A DNA stretch of 48,214 nt from Chitinophaga pinensis (GCA_945872405.1 CAMBZT010000013.1:1-48214); one strand, 5' to 3'; positions 16,000 through 24,664 are shown, counted from the first letter of the stretch. Program-made: numbers and translations. Notes: generated by a model not told the origin, from the letters alone.

Positions 16000-17805
16000 T
16001 TACTTCCCAAAGTTTGCATCCAACTTCAATTCCATTTCAACAAAACCTGGTCTAATCAATGTTGTCATTGCATCAGGAAATCTTTTGTGTATGGCGAATC
16101 TATTTTTTGCGCTTGAAATAAAAATGTATGGCTGAGCATCGTAGATCATTTGCTGCAAATCTTTATACATCTGATCTCTTTTTGCATCATCTTGCTCATT
16201 TCTTAAAGCCTCAATCAAAGCATCAGATTTCTGGTCGCCAAAACCTGGGAAATTGTCTCCATCTGTATAAGATCGAGTATGCCATATTTGATTTGGATCT
16301 TCCAATCCAGTAACACCGCCCCAACTACCCATGTATAATTCAAAATTATGTTTCTTTACTTCTTGAATTAAAACAGTAAATTCTTTTGGAGAGGTTGACA
16401 ATTCACAACCAGCTTTACGAAAAGACTCTTGAAGAATAGCAGCTACCTGATCGCCAATTCCACCTCCAGAACCATATTTAATAGTAAAATTCAATTCCTC
16501 CTTTTTTCCATTAACCACTTTATCTCTTATACCATTACCATCACTGTCTATCCAACCAGCCTCAGTCAATAAGCTTTTTGCTTTTTCGACATCATAAAGT
16601 ATTGGTTTCAGGTTGGTATTAAAGTATCTTTTTAATGGACTGATCATTCCCACCTGTCTAATAGCCATGCTATATTGTAAGTTCTTTATTATTTGATCTA
16701 CATCTGTCAAATGAGCCAATGCACGTCTTACTCTTACGTCACTCATTTTATTATTTCTCATATTCATAGCGATGTACAAATAGGACAATTGCTCCTCTTT
16801 ATACAACTTATATTTCGCAGTATCCTTTTCGCTTTTTTGCAGATCTAAAAAGTCTTTTGCCTTGATAGATTTCAAAATATCTACCTTCTCGCCTCTAAGA
16901 GAAGATAAAGCTCCTGCGTCATCTTGTATAATTTCAAAAGTTATTTTTGAAGGGAATGCATTGAATCCTGAAAGATTTGCAGCTAAAGCATCGCCCCACC
17001 AATTTTGCTTTTTCTTCAAAACAATTCTTTGACCTGTTTCGTATCTATCTAAAGCATAAGGACCACAACCGCTTACTCCTTTAGGATCTCGGGAATGATA
17101 ATCACCATTAAAATCATCTGCAAATTTTTTCAATTCCATATTACCTTTTAACTTATCTGTATTGGCTGGGTCATTTAATTCTTTTACGGTATACTTAGCC
17201 ATGATTTTCGCAGGGTCATATACGTATTCTGGGATGATATTCATACCACTTACCTCTTCAGAAAGCATATATCTTCCTTTACACATTAAAGTGAATTTTC
17301 GTGGATTGGATGGATCAATAATAATGTCGTCTATAAACTCGTAAAAAGGTCTGAATGTTTCACTTTCACATAATGGATTCTTTAACGCTTTTAAAGTAAA
17401 TGCAACATCAGATGCCATTACTGGTGAACCATTGTCCCATTTAGCTTCTGGACGCAGTTCGTATACAAAAGACATCCCTCCTTTATAAGGTCCTTCCTCA
17501 ATAAGACTTTTAATTGGTCGAGAAACCGCCAACAAAGGAATCAATTCTAAAGTCTTTGGGTTTTGACCTAACAATGACATAAAAATGTCGGCCACAGGAA
17601 AAGTTGAATAACCACTTGTATAGGTATATGGATTTATCTTATCTGCATCTGCGACTTCTCGAATGATAATTTCATTGATGCCAGCTCTGTCGCATTTTAC
17701 ACTACTACCTGTGTTGGATTTTTTTCCACCACCGCAAGCACCCAACAGAAATGAAACAGAAAGTAAGGATAAAAGACTAAATTTGATAAGATATTTTTTT
17801 TTCAT
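16000..17805 (-). CDS. Peptide-binding lipoprotein of a family 5 ABC importer (OppA/YejA-like)
   Basis: A 601-residue solute-binding protein. The N-terminus is a lipoprotein signal with the lipobox LLGAC (Cys24), so it is anchored in the periplasm. Family 5 features include ELRPEAKWDNGSPVMASDVAFTL (quoted in part: WDNGSPVMASDVAFT), RRALAHLTDVDQIIK and AKSLLTEAGW. Proteins of this family deliver oligopeptides, nickel or other small molecules. It is the first gene of a three-gene operon with the two permeases and has a consensus promoter upstream. No ATP-binding subunit is encoded nearby. Confidence 0.93.
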   Translation of the reverse strand: MKKKYLIKFSLLSLLSVSFLLGACGGGKKSNTGSSVKCDRAGINEIIIREVADADKINPYTYTSGYSTFPVADIFMSLLGQNPKTLELIPLLAVSRPIKSLIEEGPYKGGMSFVYELRPEAKWDNGSPVMASDVAFTLKALKNPLCESETFRPFYEFIDDIIIDPSNPRKFTLMCKGRYMLSEEVSGMNIIPEYVYDPAKIMAKYTVKELNDPANTDKLKGNMELKKFADDFNGDYHSRDPKGVSGCGPYALDRYETGQRIVLKKKQNWWGDALAANLSGFNAFPSKITFEIIQDDAGALSSLRGEKVDILKSIKAKDFLDLQKSEKDTAKYKLYKEEQLSYLYIAMNMRNNKMSDVRVRRALAHLTDVDQIIKNLQYSMAIRQVGMISPLKRYFNTNLKPILYDVEKAKSLLTEAGWIDSDGNGIRDKVVNGKKEELNFTIKYGSGGGIGDQVAAILQESFRKAGCELSTSPKEFTVLIQEVKKHNFELYMGSWGGVTGLEDPNQIWHTRSYTDGDNFPGFGDQKSDALIEALRNEQDDAKRDQMYKDLQQMIYDAQPYIFISSAKNRFAIHKRFPDAMTTLIRPGFVEMELKLDANFGK

Positions 17806-17839
17806 TGTTATAAATATTGTCTATTAATAATTCGATTGC

Positions 17840-17870
17840 CAAAGATATATTTTATTCTACGATTAACAAA
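17840..17870 (-). promoter_or_regulatory. Consensus sigma-A promoter of the peptide-transporter operon
   Basis: On the minus strand TTTG (17870-17867) is followed after exactly 19 bases by TATCTTTG (17847-17840), a perfect match to the Bacteroidota TTTG/TAnnTTTG promoter. The ATG at 17805 is 34 bases further on, leaving a leader of roughly 25-30 bases. Confidence 0.75.
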
Positions 17871-17913
17871 AAGTTAAAATTGGTGTTAACAGGTGTAAAT
17901 CAAAACCCATACA

Positions 17914-18825
17914 ATGAACAAAAAAACAATACTAATCACAGGTGCAACAGGCATGGTTGCAAGTAAACTTATTCCACTGCTCACTCAAAAAGGATTTGCT
18001 ATTAATACGCTTAGTCGTCTTCCAATCAATCAGTTAGGCGTTAAGTCTTATCTTTGGGATGTATCGAAAAATATCATTAATGAAGAGGCAGTTTTAAGCG
18101 CGAATTTCATCATACATCTAGCGGGAGAAAATGTGGCAACTAAAAGATGGACCGCAGAAAGGAAAAAAGCCATATTAGAGAGTAGGATCTCAAGCACCAA
18201 CCTTTTATTCTCCGTTTTAGAAAAGCATAAACATCTATTAGATGGATATGTTGGAGCATCAGCAATAGGCTATTACGGAGATCGCGGTCAGGAAAACTTA
18301 AGCGAAGATTGCATGCCTAAAAAATCATTTTTATCTGATGTTTGTGTTGCCTGGGAGCAAGCACACTTGAAGATGAGTCAATTTTCAAATAGAGTTATAA
18401 TATTTAGAATAGGGGTTGTCTTAGACAAAAAAGAAGGTGCTCTGAAAGAAATGATGCAAACATTGCCACTTTCATTGAGTTGTCTTGGAAATGGGGAACA
18501 ATCTACTTCTTATATTCATATCGATGACTTGATTAAAATGATAGCGTTTGGTATCGAAAACACGACAATGAATGGTGTATATAATGCTGTGAATCCAGAG
18601 GTCGTAAGCAATAAAGAATTGATAAAAACCCTCTCCCAATATAAGAAATCTGTTTTACCCATTACTTCAGTTCCGTCATTCATGTTAAAAATAATTATGG
18701 GAGAAGCAGCTACTATTGCTTTAGGAAGTCAAAATTGTTCGGCGGATAAAATTGTTCGGAGTGGTTTTAGTTTTAGCTATCCAACTATAAATCTTGTTTT
18801 TAAAAATTTGTTTGAGAATGAATAA
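17914..18825 (+). CDS. TIGR01777-type NAD(P)-binding epimerase (YfcH-like)
   Basis: An extended short-chain dehydrogenase of 303 residues. The dinucleotide-binding motif is at the start (ILITGATGMVASKLI; the third Gly of the usual GxxGxxG is Ala here). HLAGENVATKRWTAERKKAI and SAIGYYGDRG are signatures of the TIGR01777/YfcH branch, and the C-terminal DUF1731-like part ends the protein (GFSFSYPTINLVFKNLF). The physiological substrate of the family is not known. It starts 108 bases from the divergent transporter gene and is followed by lptC with its own promoter candidate. Confidence 0.88.
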   Translation: MNKKTILITGATGMVASKLIPLLTQKGFAINTLSRLPINQLGVKSYLWDVSKNIINEEAVLSANFIIHLAGENVATKRWTAERKKAILESRISSTNLLFSVLEKHKHLLDGYVGASAIGYYGDRGQENLSEDCMPKKSFLSDVCVAWEQAHLKMSQFSNRVIIFRIGVVLDKKEGALKEMMQTLPLSLSCLGNGEQSTSYIHIDDLIKMIAFGIENTTMNGVYNAVNPEVVSNKELIKTLSQYKKSVLPITSVPSFMLKIIMGEAATIALGSQNCSADKIVRSGFSFSYPTINLVFKNLFENE

Positions 18826-18886
18826 AATATAGTTGTTTCGCTAGAAGAAAGTCTGTCTTTTATGGTCATTTTAAATTAGGGATGCG

Positions 18887-18894
18887 TATTTTTG
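18887..18894 (+). promoter_or_regulatory. Candidate -7 element upstream of lptC
   Basis: TATTTTTG fits TAnnTTTG and ends 7 bases before the ATG at 18902, so any transcript from it would have almost no leader. No clear -33 TTTG is at the expected distance. Confidence 0.45.
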
Positions 18895-18901
18895 TTACAA
18901 A

Positions 18902-19471
18902 ATGATGAAACATCCGATTTCTACCTATTATTTACTCTGCCTTTTTACGACGATGGTAATACCTAGTTGTGTCAATGACCTAAAAAAAATAGATGAAATC
19001 GCTTCAATTAAAGATATCGGAGCCGAGTTAGGTAAAAACGTGGAGGTGGTGGTGACAAACAATGGGGTTATGAGTGTAAAAATTATTGCTACGGAAACCA
19101 AAAGACATATGGAAGGAACGCCCTACACTGAATTTCCTCGAGGGATTAAAGCCTATACCTATAATTCTGATTTAGAAATTGAAAGTTCAATGACAGCAAA
19201 ATATGCGACCATTCATGAAAAGGGCGGTAAAATTGAAGTGATGAATGCAAAAAATGATGTGGTGGTAGTGAATCTAAAAGGAGAAAAACTAAATACGGAA
19301 GAATTGATGTGGAATCAAATTGAGAAAAAAATTTACGCCACCGGCTTCGTAAGAATTACAACTCCTGATGAAATAATTTATGGAAATGGCCTTGAAGCGA
19401 AAGAAGATTTTAGTGAATATACTATTAAAAAAGTTACAGGTAAGGTGAAAGTTAAAAATGGAGACCTGTAA
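18902..19471 (+). CDS. lptC: LPS export protein LptC
   Basis: LptC is the bitopic or lipoprotein component that passes lipopolysaccharide from LptBFG to the periplasmic LptA bridge. The 189-residue protein has an N-terminal signal ending in a lipobox-like IPSC, and the beta-jellyroll repeats of the family are seen in PRGIKAYTYNSDLEIESS, TAKYATIHEKGGKIEVM and ATGFVRITTPDEIIYGNG. Start codons at 18902 and 18905 are adjacent and cannot be separated by sequence. The next gene, a small membrane protein, starts 36 bases later. Remaining lpt genes are not in the window. Confidence 0.85.
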   Translation: MMKHPISTYYLLCLFTTMVIPSCVNDLKKIDEIASIKDIGAELGKNVEVVVTNNGVMSVKIIATETKRHMEGTPYTEFPRGIKAYTYNSDLEIESSMTAKYATIHEKGGKIEVMNAKNDVVVVNLKGEKLNTEELMWNQIEKKIYATGFVRITTPDEIIYGNGLEAKEDFSEYTIKKVTGKVKVKNGDL

Positions 19472-19507
19472 AATATCTACTGTTTTTTAAATTATAAAAC
19501 AAAAAAA

Positions 19508-19765
19508 ATGAAATTCTTAAAGTATTTTGAAACACTATGGAAGGTAGCTATAGCACTTTCCTTGCTTACTGCTGTTATTAATGTTTTCCGTTTTAAGACA
19601 TTTGACTACCACGTTTTTTTACCAATTGTTTGTGCAATAATGAGTTTTGTTTTATGGAGAAATTTACAAGGGCAACGTCTATTTATGGAAAAAATGAGAG
19701 AACGAAGAGAAAAAGAAGAGCTTACAGAGAAAACAGAAGAAAAAAGCATACTCAATGACGAATAA
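19508..19765 (+). CDS. Small membrane protein of unknown function
   Basis: An 85-residue protein with two hydrophobic segments (about 11-28, KVAIALSLLTAVINVF, and about 38-55, FLPIVCAIMSFVLW) and a charged C-terminal tail rich in Glu, Lys and Arg. I do not recognise a family. It follows lptC after 36 bases on the same strand and precedes the CNNM-type gene, so it may be co-transcribed with lptC. An ATG preceded by an A-rich stretch (ACAAAAAAA) is the likely start, as is usual in Bacteroidota. Confidence 0.6.
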   Translation: MKFLKYFETLWKVAIALSLLTAVINVFRFKTFDYHVFLPIVCAIMSFVLWRNLQGQRLFMEKMRERREKEELTEKTEEKSILNDE

Positions 19766-19845
19766 ACAAGTTCAAAATTTCAGATTTTATGTTGCTTATA
19801 TCTCCATTACTTATAAGATTTATCCTTAAATTATCTTATTATTCG

Positions 19846-19853
19846 TAAATTTG
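19846..19853 (+). promoter_or_regulatory. Candidate -7 element upstream of the CNNM/CorC-type gene
   Basis: TAAATTTG matches TAnnTTTG and lies 13 bases before the ATG at 19867. A -33 TTTG is not evident. Confidence 0.4.
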
Positions 19854-19866
19854 TTTTCAATACACC

Positions 19867-21144
19867 ATGGACATTCTTGCTCTATTAATTATTCTCTCAC
19901 TTATTGCCTTCTTTTCAGGCATTGAAATCGCTTTTCTTTCTGCGAACAAACTCAGAATTGAGTTAGATAAAAACAAGGGTACTACCTCTGGTAAAATTCT
20001 CTCAAAATTTAATGAAAATAGACATCAGTTTATTAGTACAATGTTGATAGGTCTAAACATTTGTGTGATTCTGTTTGGCAATATTATGGCTAATCTCTTG
20101 ATTCCTGAAAATTATAGTTTTCTTCCTAAAGGAAATTTTTTGCTTCTATTAAGTCAGACCTTTATCACTACCTTGATTGTTTTATTTTTGGGTGAATTTT
20201 TTCCAAAAGCATTGTTTCGCATCAATCCTGATAAAATATTGTCCTTTTTTGCTATTCCACTGAAACTCATTAATGCTTTGCTTTATCCACTAACAGCCAT
20301 TCTGGTGGGTACCTCTAAATTTTTTATGAAGACATTTTTAGGAAGTAATGTTACTGAACACAAAGAAGAGTTCGGAGCAATCGACTTAGAGTATTTGATA
20401 AAAGAAGTGTCTAGCAGTGCAGACAAAAAAGGTGAAATTGAGGAAGTAAAGGAGATTGATGCAAATATTTTTGAAAAAGCGCTATACTTAAAGGATGTTA
20501 AAGTGAGAGAATGCATGGTGCATCGAATGAAAATAGAATATCTAAACAGCGATGCTACGATTGAAGAGCTGAAGCAAAAATTCATAGATACCCAACACTC
20601 AAGAATATTGATTTGCTCAGATTCAATAGACCATATCATCGGTTATATACACCATCAAGAATTGTTTAAAAATCCGAAAAAGATTCAACAAATTATTCGA
20701 CCAATTTTGAATATTACAGAAACAATGACGGCTCGTGATTTGCTTTACACCTTTATACGAGAAAATAAAAATATTGCTTGTGTAATCGATGAATATGGAG
20801 GAACGGCTGGTATTATTACACTAGAGGACTTGATGGAGGAAATTTTTGGAGAGATAAATGATGAACATGATGAGGAAGATAGCACGGAAAAAAAATTAAA
20901 AGATGGTAGTTTTGTTCTAGCTGGCGATTTAGAGATAGATCAATTAAATGAGAAGTATAATTTAGGTTTACCAGAAAGCGAAGATTATGAAACACTGAAT
21001 GGATATATCATACATGCACATGAATCCATTCCCGATACCAACCAAGAGATCACCATTGGCAATCATATTTTTAAAATATTAAATGCTGAGGATAATAAGA
21101 TAAATCTTGTGATGTTGCTGCCTTTAAAAGTTGAAAATAATTAA
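19867..21144 (+). CDS. CNNM/CorC-type membrane protein (hemolysin family, DUF21 and CBS domains)
   Basis: A 425-residue protein with an N-terminal DUF21 membrane domain (residues about 1-150; LIILSLIAFFSGIEIAFLSA, GLNICVILFGNIMANL, TLIVLFLGEFFPKALF). A CBS pair follows (about 200-310; MVHRMKIEYLNSD and CVIDEYGGTAGIITLEDLME). The C-terminal CorC_HlyC domain is near 335-420. Members are implicated in magnesium or cobalt efflux and in membrane stability; the old label hemolysin is misleading. The SFFSG-type motif with Glu-Ile-Ala is conserved. The next gene, a transketolase half, starts 11 bases after the stop. Confidence 0.9.
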   Translation: MDILALLIILSLIAFFSGIEIAFLSANKLRIELDKNKGTTSGKILSKFNENRHQFISTMLIGLNICVILFGNIMANLLIPENYSFLPKGNFLLLLSQTFITTLIVLFLGEFFPKALFRINPDKILSFFAIPLKLINALLYPLTAILVGTSKFFMKTFLGSNVTEHKEEFGAIDLEYLIKEVSSSADKKGEIEEVKEIDANIFEKALYLKDVKVRECMVHRMKIEYLNSDATIEELKQKFIDTQHSRILICSDSIDHIIGYIHHQELFKNPKKIQQIIRPILNITETMTARDLLYTFIRENKNIACVIDEYGGTAGIITLEDLMEEIFGEINDEHDEEDSTEKKLKDGSFVLAGDLEIDQLNEKYNLGLPESEDYETLNGYIIHAHESIPDTNQEITIGNHIFKILNAEDNKINLVMLLPLKVENN

Positions 21145-21155
21145 ACATCATAAAT

Positions 21156-22112
21156 ATGTTAGCAGACTATAAAGAACTAAATCAAAAAGATACAAGATCA
21201 GGTTTCGGTGAAGCGATGACAGAACTTGGCAGAAGTAATGAAAATGTGGTTGCTTTATGCGCTGACCTAACTGGCTCTTTAAAGTTGGAAGAATTTGAGA
21301 AAGAATTTCCAAATAGATTTATACAGTGTGGTATTGCGGAAGCGAATATGATTGGTATGGCTGCTGGATTAACAATAGGCGGAAAGATTCCTTTCGCAAC
21401 AACCTTCGCAAATTTTGGGACTGGTAGAGTATATGATCAGATTCGTCAGTCAGTGGCTTATTCTGATAAGAATGTAAAAATCTGTTGTAGTCATGCTGGA
21501 CTTACTTTAGGGGAAGATGGTGCCACCCATCAAATTCTTGAAGACATTGGTTTAATGCAAATGCTTCCGGGCTTAACTGTTATCAATCCTTGTGATTTCA
21601 ATCAAACAAAAGCAGCTACCAAGGCTATCGCTGATTATAAAGGTCCCGTTTATCTTCGTTTTGGTAGACCAAAATGGCCAAATTTTACACCTACAGATCA
21701 AACTTTTGAAATTGGGAAAGCCATTCTGATGCAGGAAGGAACAGATGTGACGATCATAGCTACCGGTCATATGGTTTGGAAAAGCATTGAAGCATGTCTT
21801 CTATTAATTAAAAAAGGATACTCACCAGAACTGATAAATATTCACACCATTAAACCATTAGATGCAAAGGCTGTCTTACAATCCGTAGGGAAAACGAAAT
21901 GTGTGGTAACCGCTGAAGAACATCAGCAATTAGGTGGTTTAGGTTCAACAATCTCACAGCTATTAGCGCAGCATCAACCTTGTCCAATGGAGTTTGTTGC
22001 GGTTCAAGATAGCTTTGGAGAAAGTGGAACACCGGACCAACTACTTGAAAAGTATGGTTTAGATACTTCAAATATTGTCGATGCAGCACTAAAAGTGATA
22101 GGCAGAAAATAA
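21156..22112 (+). CDS. Transketolase, C-terminal half (split enzyme)
   Basis: The 318-residue protein covers the pyrimidine-binding and C-terminal domains of transketolase: RSGFGEAMTELGRSNENVV, GIAEANMIGMAAGLTIGG (with the catalytic-type Glu), HAGLTLGEDGATHQ, and the C-terminal TIGHMVWKS and EEHQQLGGLG stretches. In split transketolases an N-terminal partner of about 280 residues binds the thiamine diphosphate phosphate group, and its gene is normally next door. Here the preceding gene is the CNNM-type protein and the next is an ECF sigma factor, so the N-half must be elsewhere. Role: pentose phosphate pathway, if paired. The protein starts 11 bases after the preceding stop. Confidence 0.92.
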   Translation: MLADYKELNQKDTRSGFGEAMTELGRSNENVVALCADLTGSLKLEEFEKEFPNRFIQCGIAEANMIGMAAGLTIGGKIPFATTFANFGTGRVYDQIRQSVAYSDKNVKICCSHAGLTLGEDGATHQILEDIGLMQMLPGLTVINPCDFNQTKAATKAIADYKGPVYLRFGRPKWPNFTPTDQTFEIGKAILMQEGTDVTIIATGHMVWKSIEACLLLIKKGYSPELINIHTIKPLDAKAVLQSVGKTKCVVTAEEHQQLGGLGSTISQLLAQHQPCPMEFVAVQDSFGESGTPDQLLEKYGLDTSNIVDAALKVIGRK

Positions 22113-22194
22113 AAAGACCTCCGCATCGTTTTAACTACATTTATTTAGACTCTAAAAGAATGATGTAAGTTGGTGTACGATTTTAATTTCAATA

Positions 22195-22749
22195 ATGACA
22201 GATAAGGAGATAATAGATTTATTTCATACCACTTCAAAAGCAGAAATGGCTTTCAATCTGCTCTTAAAAAAATATCAGCAGAAACTCTATTTTCTAGTCC
22301 GTAGAATGGTTGTTAGCCATGATGATGCCGATGATATCATGCAAAACGTTTGGATTAAGATATGGCGCAATCTATCCAACTTTAAACAAGAAGCTCAATT
22401 ATACACTTGGCTATATAGAATAGCGTCAAACGAAACCTTTACATTCCTAGAAAACAAGAAGAAAAAAGCAACTATTCGTTTTGAAGTCAGCAATAGCGAA
22501 TCTGAAACCTTTGATTGTTCAGAACTATTAAAAGCAGAGGCTTACTTTGATGGAAATGAGATTCAATTAAAACTAGCGCTAGCCATTCAAATGCTCCCAG
22601 ACAAACAAAAAATGGTTTTTCAATTGAAGTATTACGAAGAGATGAAGTATGAAGAGATGTCAGAAATACTTAGAACATCAGTTGGTGCACTAAAGGCCTC
22701 CTATCATCATGCGGTAAAAAAAATTGAACTATTTTTAAAAACAGATTAA
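22195..22749 (+). CDS. ECF-type RNA polymerase sigma factor
   Basis: A 184-residue ECF sigma. Region 2 contains DDADDIMQNVWIKIWRNL and LYTWLYRIASNETFTFL. Region 4 contains LPDKQKMVFQLKYYEEMKYE and MSEILRTSVGALKASYHHAVKK as the helix-turn-helix. The gene heads a cassette with a single-pass membrane protein (32-base gap) and an exported Spy-like helical protein (5-base gap after that). It parallels the cassette at 2260-3663, although the proteins differ clearly in sequence. Function is therefore likely in envelope sensing. Confidence 0.93.
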   Translation: MTDKEIIDLFHTTSKAEMAFNLLLKKYQQKLYFLVRRMVVSHDDADDIMQNVWIKIWRNLSNFKQEAQLYTWLYRIASNETFTFLENKKKKATIRFEVSNSESETFDCSELLKAEAYFDGNEIQLKLALAIQMLPDKQKMVFQLKYYEEMKYEEMSEILRTSVGALKASYHHAVKKIELFLKTD

Positions 22750-22780
22750 ACCTTTGCGGCAATAAACTATCTAATAAAGA

Positions 22781-23263
22781 ATGGAAACCAAGCAAGAAAT
22801 AAAGAACGAAGAGGAAGAAATGAGTTCTTTGCTGAATGAACTAAGAAGAAAGAACCCCTATCAAGTGCCTGAAAATTATTTTGTTATTTCGGAAGATGAA
22901 ATAATGACGAAAATTCTAAAAGAACCTAAAGGAAAATACTTCCCTCTTCAACCTTATCTAAAGATTTCGATGGGCATCGCCGCGACTTTAATACTTGGAG
23001 TAAGCACGTATTACTTTGTTGCGTCGAATTCTATGAATACCATGACAGCAAAACAACTAAAATCTGCTTTAAAAACCATACCAGACGAAGAGCTAAATTA
23101 CTATGTAATGACAAATATAGATGGCATGAACGACGAACTGCTTGCTCAAACATTAGACATTAATCAAAACATATATAAAATGGAAATGAACACTGCTGAT
23201 TCTACAATGATTGAAGAATATATCAATGAAGTAGATGATGCATTCATTCTCGAACAAAACTAA
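22781..23263 (+). CDS. Single-pass membrane protein, probable anti-sigma factor
   Basis: A 160-residue protein with a cytoplasmic N-terminus rich in Glu and Lys (about 1-60, with NPYQVPENYFVISEDEIM), one membrane helix (about 65-86, MGIAATLILGVSTYYFVA) and a periplasmic part ending in acidic residues. The motif of the type PYQVPENYF is common in Bacteroidota proteins encoded just after ECF sigma genes. Position between a sigma factor and a Spy-like protein supports an anti-sigma role; there is no zinc-binding signature. Inferred from context. Confidence 0.62.
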   Translation: METKQEIKNEEEEMSSLLNELRRKNPYQVPENYFVISEDEIMTKILKEPKGKYFPLQPYLKISMGIAATLILGVSTYYFVASNSMNTMTAKQLKSALKTIPDEELNYYVMTNIDGMNDELLAQTLDINQNIYKMEMNTADSTMIEEYINEVDDAFILEQN

Positions 23264-23268
23264 TCCTC

Positions 23269-23718
23269 ATGAAAAAACTACTTTTAAGATCAATCCTTTC
23301 GTTATTTGTTTGCTTCAGCAGCTCAATTTTGATAGCACAAAACAATGCTTTAACTCCTGCTGAAAAGAAAGCTAAAATTGAAGTTTGGCACACGGCTTAT
23401 CTTACTACAGAAATGAAACTGACAAGCGAAGAATCTCAAAAATTTTGGCCTTTGTATACTGCATACAAAGCAGAACTTGACCTTCTAGAAAGACCTATAA
23501 AAGCCGTAGGAAAACCTATTGACCAAATGAATGATGCCGAGTTAAAGCAATTTATTTATAAAGAACTTGATAACGAGCAATTGCGTGTGACGATAAATAG
23601 AAAGTATGCCGAAAAATTCTTAGCCATTCTTCCTCCAATGAAGATTGTACTTATGAAAAAAGCAGAGAAGGAATTTAAAAGGATCGTACTAGAGCAATGG
23701 AAAAACAATAATAAGTAA
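23269..23718 (+). CDS. Exported Spy-like helical protein, probable sensor of the ECF sigma cassette
   Basis: A 149-residue protein with a cleavable signal peptide (FVCFSSSILIAQ). The mature helical part has MKLTSEESQKFWPLYTAYKA, the pattern of a Bacteroidota family often annotated as sensor of ECF-type sigma factor and related to the Spy/CpxP fold. It is not membrane anchored, unlike the third gene of the 2260-3663 cassette. It begins 5 bases after the putative anti-sigma stop, so the three genes form an operon. The ligand is unknown. Confidence 0.7.
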   Translation: MKKLLLRSILSLFVCFSSSILIAQNNALTPAEKKAKIEVWHTAYLTTEMKLTSEESQKFWPLYTAYKAELDLLERPIKAVGKPIDQMNDAELKQFIYKELDNEQLRVTINRKYAEKFLAILPPMKIVLMKKAEKEFKRIVLEQWKNNNK

Positions 23719-23744
23719 CAGTTCCAATTTCTGGGGATTTTAAA

Positions 23745-23775
23745 TTTGGCTCTTTCTTTTAATGTGTTAAATTTA
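23745..23775 (+). promoter_or_regulatory. Candidate sigma-A promoter of the secreted-protein gene
   Basis: TTTG (23745-23748), a 19-base spacer and TAAATTTA (23768-23775, one mismatch to TAnnTTTG) lie 4 bases before the ATG at 23780. An alternative -7 element TAAATTTG at 23741-23748 overlaps the -33 and would give a longer leader. Confidence 0.4.
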
Positions 23776-23779
23776 TCAT

Positions 23780-24664
23780 ATGATAAGAATTTTCGCTCTT
23801 CATTTTTTTCTATTTTTCTTTCAAACTATCTATGCTCAAATAGACACCTCCACCTTTATTAAAGGACTCAGTGTAGAAAAAGACATTATGTATGAAGGTG
23901 CTCATGGTCTAAGAATTAGCTATGATTTTGATTTTACAAAACTGAATACAACACTTCAACAAGACTCTCTTATCAAAAAATCAAATTTTGAGTTAGTTAT
24001 TAGCCTTCTGTTGGGAGATCAACCCATAAAAAGCACTAAAAATTTTAAGCTACTTGATAATGATAAAGAAGAAATTTCGATAAAAAAATTATTGAATTCT
24101 AACATAAAAACGTCTCTAAAAGGAAAAGAAGTGCTCTTTGTTCCATATTCGGCTTTACTGCTTCCAGTAGGACAGAATACCATCTCCTGTAGCTTAGAAC
24201 TTGAAGGACATGATGGTATGGGTGGAAAATACAATCAAAAAATCAAGAAAAACAATATTGTTATTTCAAAAAAGGAACAATATCTAATGACAATAAATAT
24301 TGAATCCTTAGTAGCAGATTCCTTAGATTTTTATGGTCAATTCTGGGATGGAGGTGTCTTCTGTAGAAAATGTGTTGCACCGGATATCAATGTCTATATA
24401 AAGTTAGGTCAAGTGATTCTGTGGGATGATTGGAGCAAAGACAGTTATCGATATTTTGGTGATGAAAAATCAAGAAACATCACATTCTATATTAGTAAAG
24501 GCGACGAAGTGGCCTTTGTGGTGATGGATAATGATCTTCTTTTTCATGACTATATGGGAAGTATAGCAATTGCTCCAAAAGAAGCCGAGCTACATCACTT
24601 TATATCGAGCCCGCCATCGTTTGGGAGAATCAATCAATGTTCCTTGCAATGGAAAACAGATTAA
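23780..24664 (+). CDS. Secreted protein of unknown function with a possible C2-like region
   Basis: A 294-residue protein with signal peptide (IFALHFFLFFFQTIYAQ). I do not recognise the first 190 residues; part (SLLLGDQPIKS, GQNTISCSLELEGHDG) looks beta-sandwich-like. The last third (about 205-275) recalls a C2 fold: DINVYIKLGQ, then WDDWSKDSY, then VAFVVMDNDLLFHDYMG, with acidic residues where C2 domains bind calcium. A CRKC pair precedes it. It follows the second ECF cassette on the same strand after 61 bases and ends 16 bases before the convergent dehydrogenase gene. Both assignments of fold are tentative. Confidence 0.55.
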   Translation: MIRIFALHFFLFFFQTIYAQIDTSTFIKGLSVEKDIMYEGAHGLRISYDFDFTKLNTTLQQDSLIKKSNFELVISLLLGDQPIKSTKNFKLLDNDKEEISIKKLLNSNIKTSLKGKEVLFVPYSALLLPVGQNTISCSLELEGHDGMGGKYNQKIKKNNIVISKKEQYLMTINIESLVADSLDFYGQFWDGGVFCRKCVAPDINVYIKLGQVILWDDWSKDSYRYFGDEKSRNITFYISKGDEVAFVVMDNDLLFHDYMGSIAIAPKEAELHHFISSPPSFGRINQCSLQWKTD

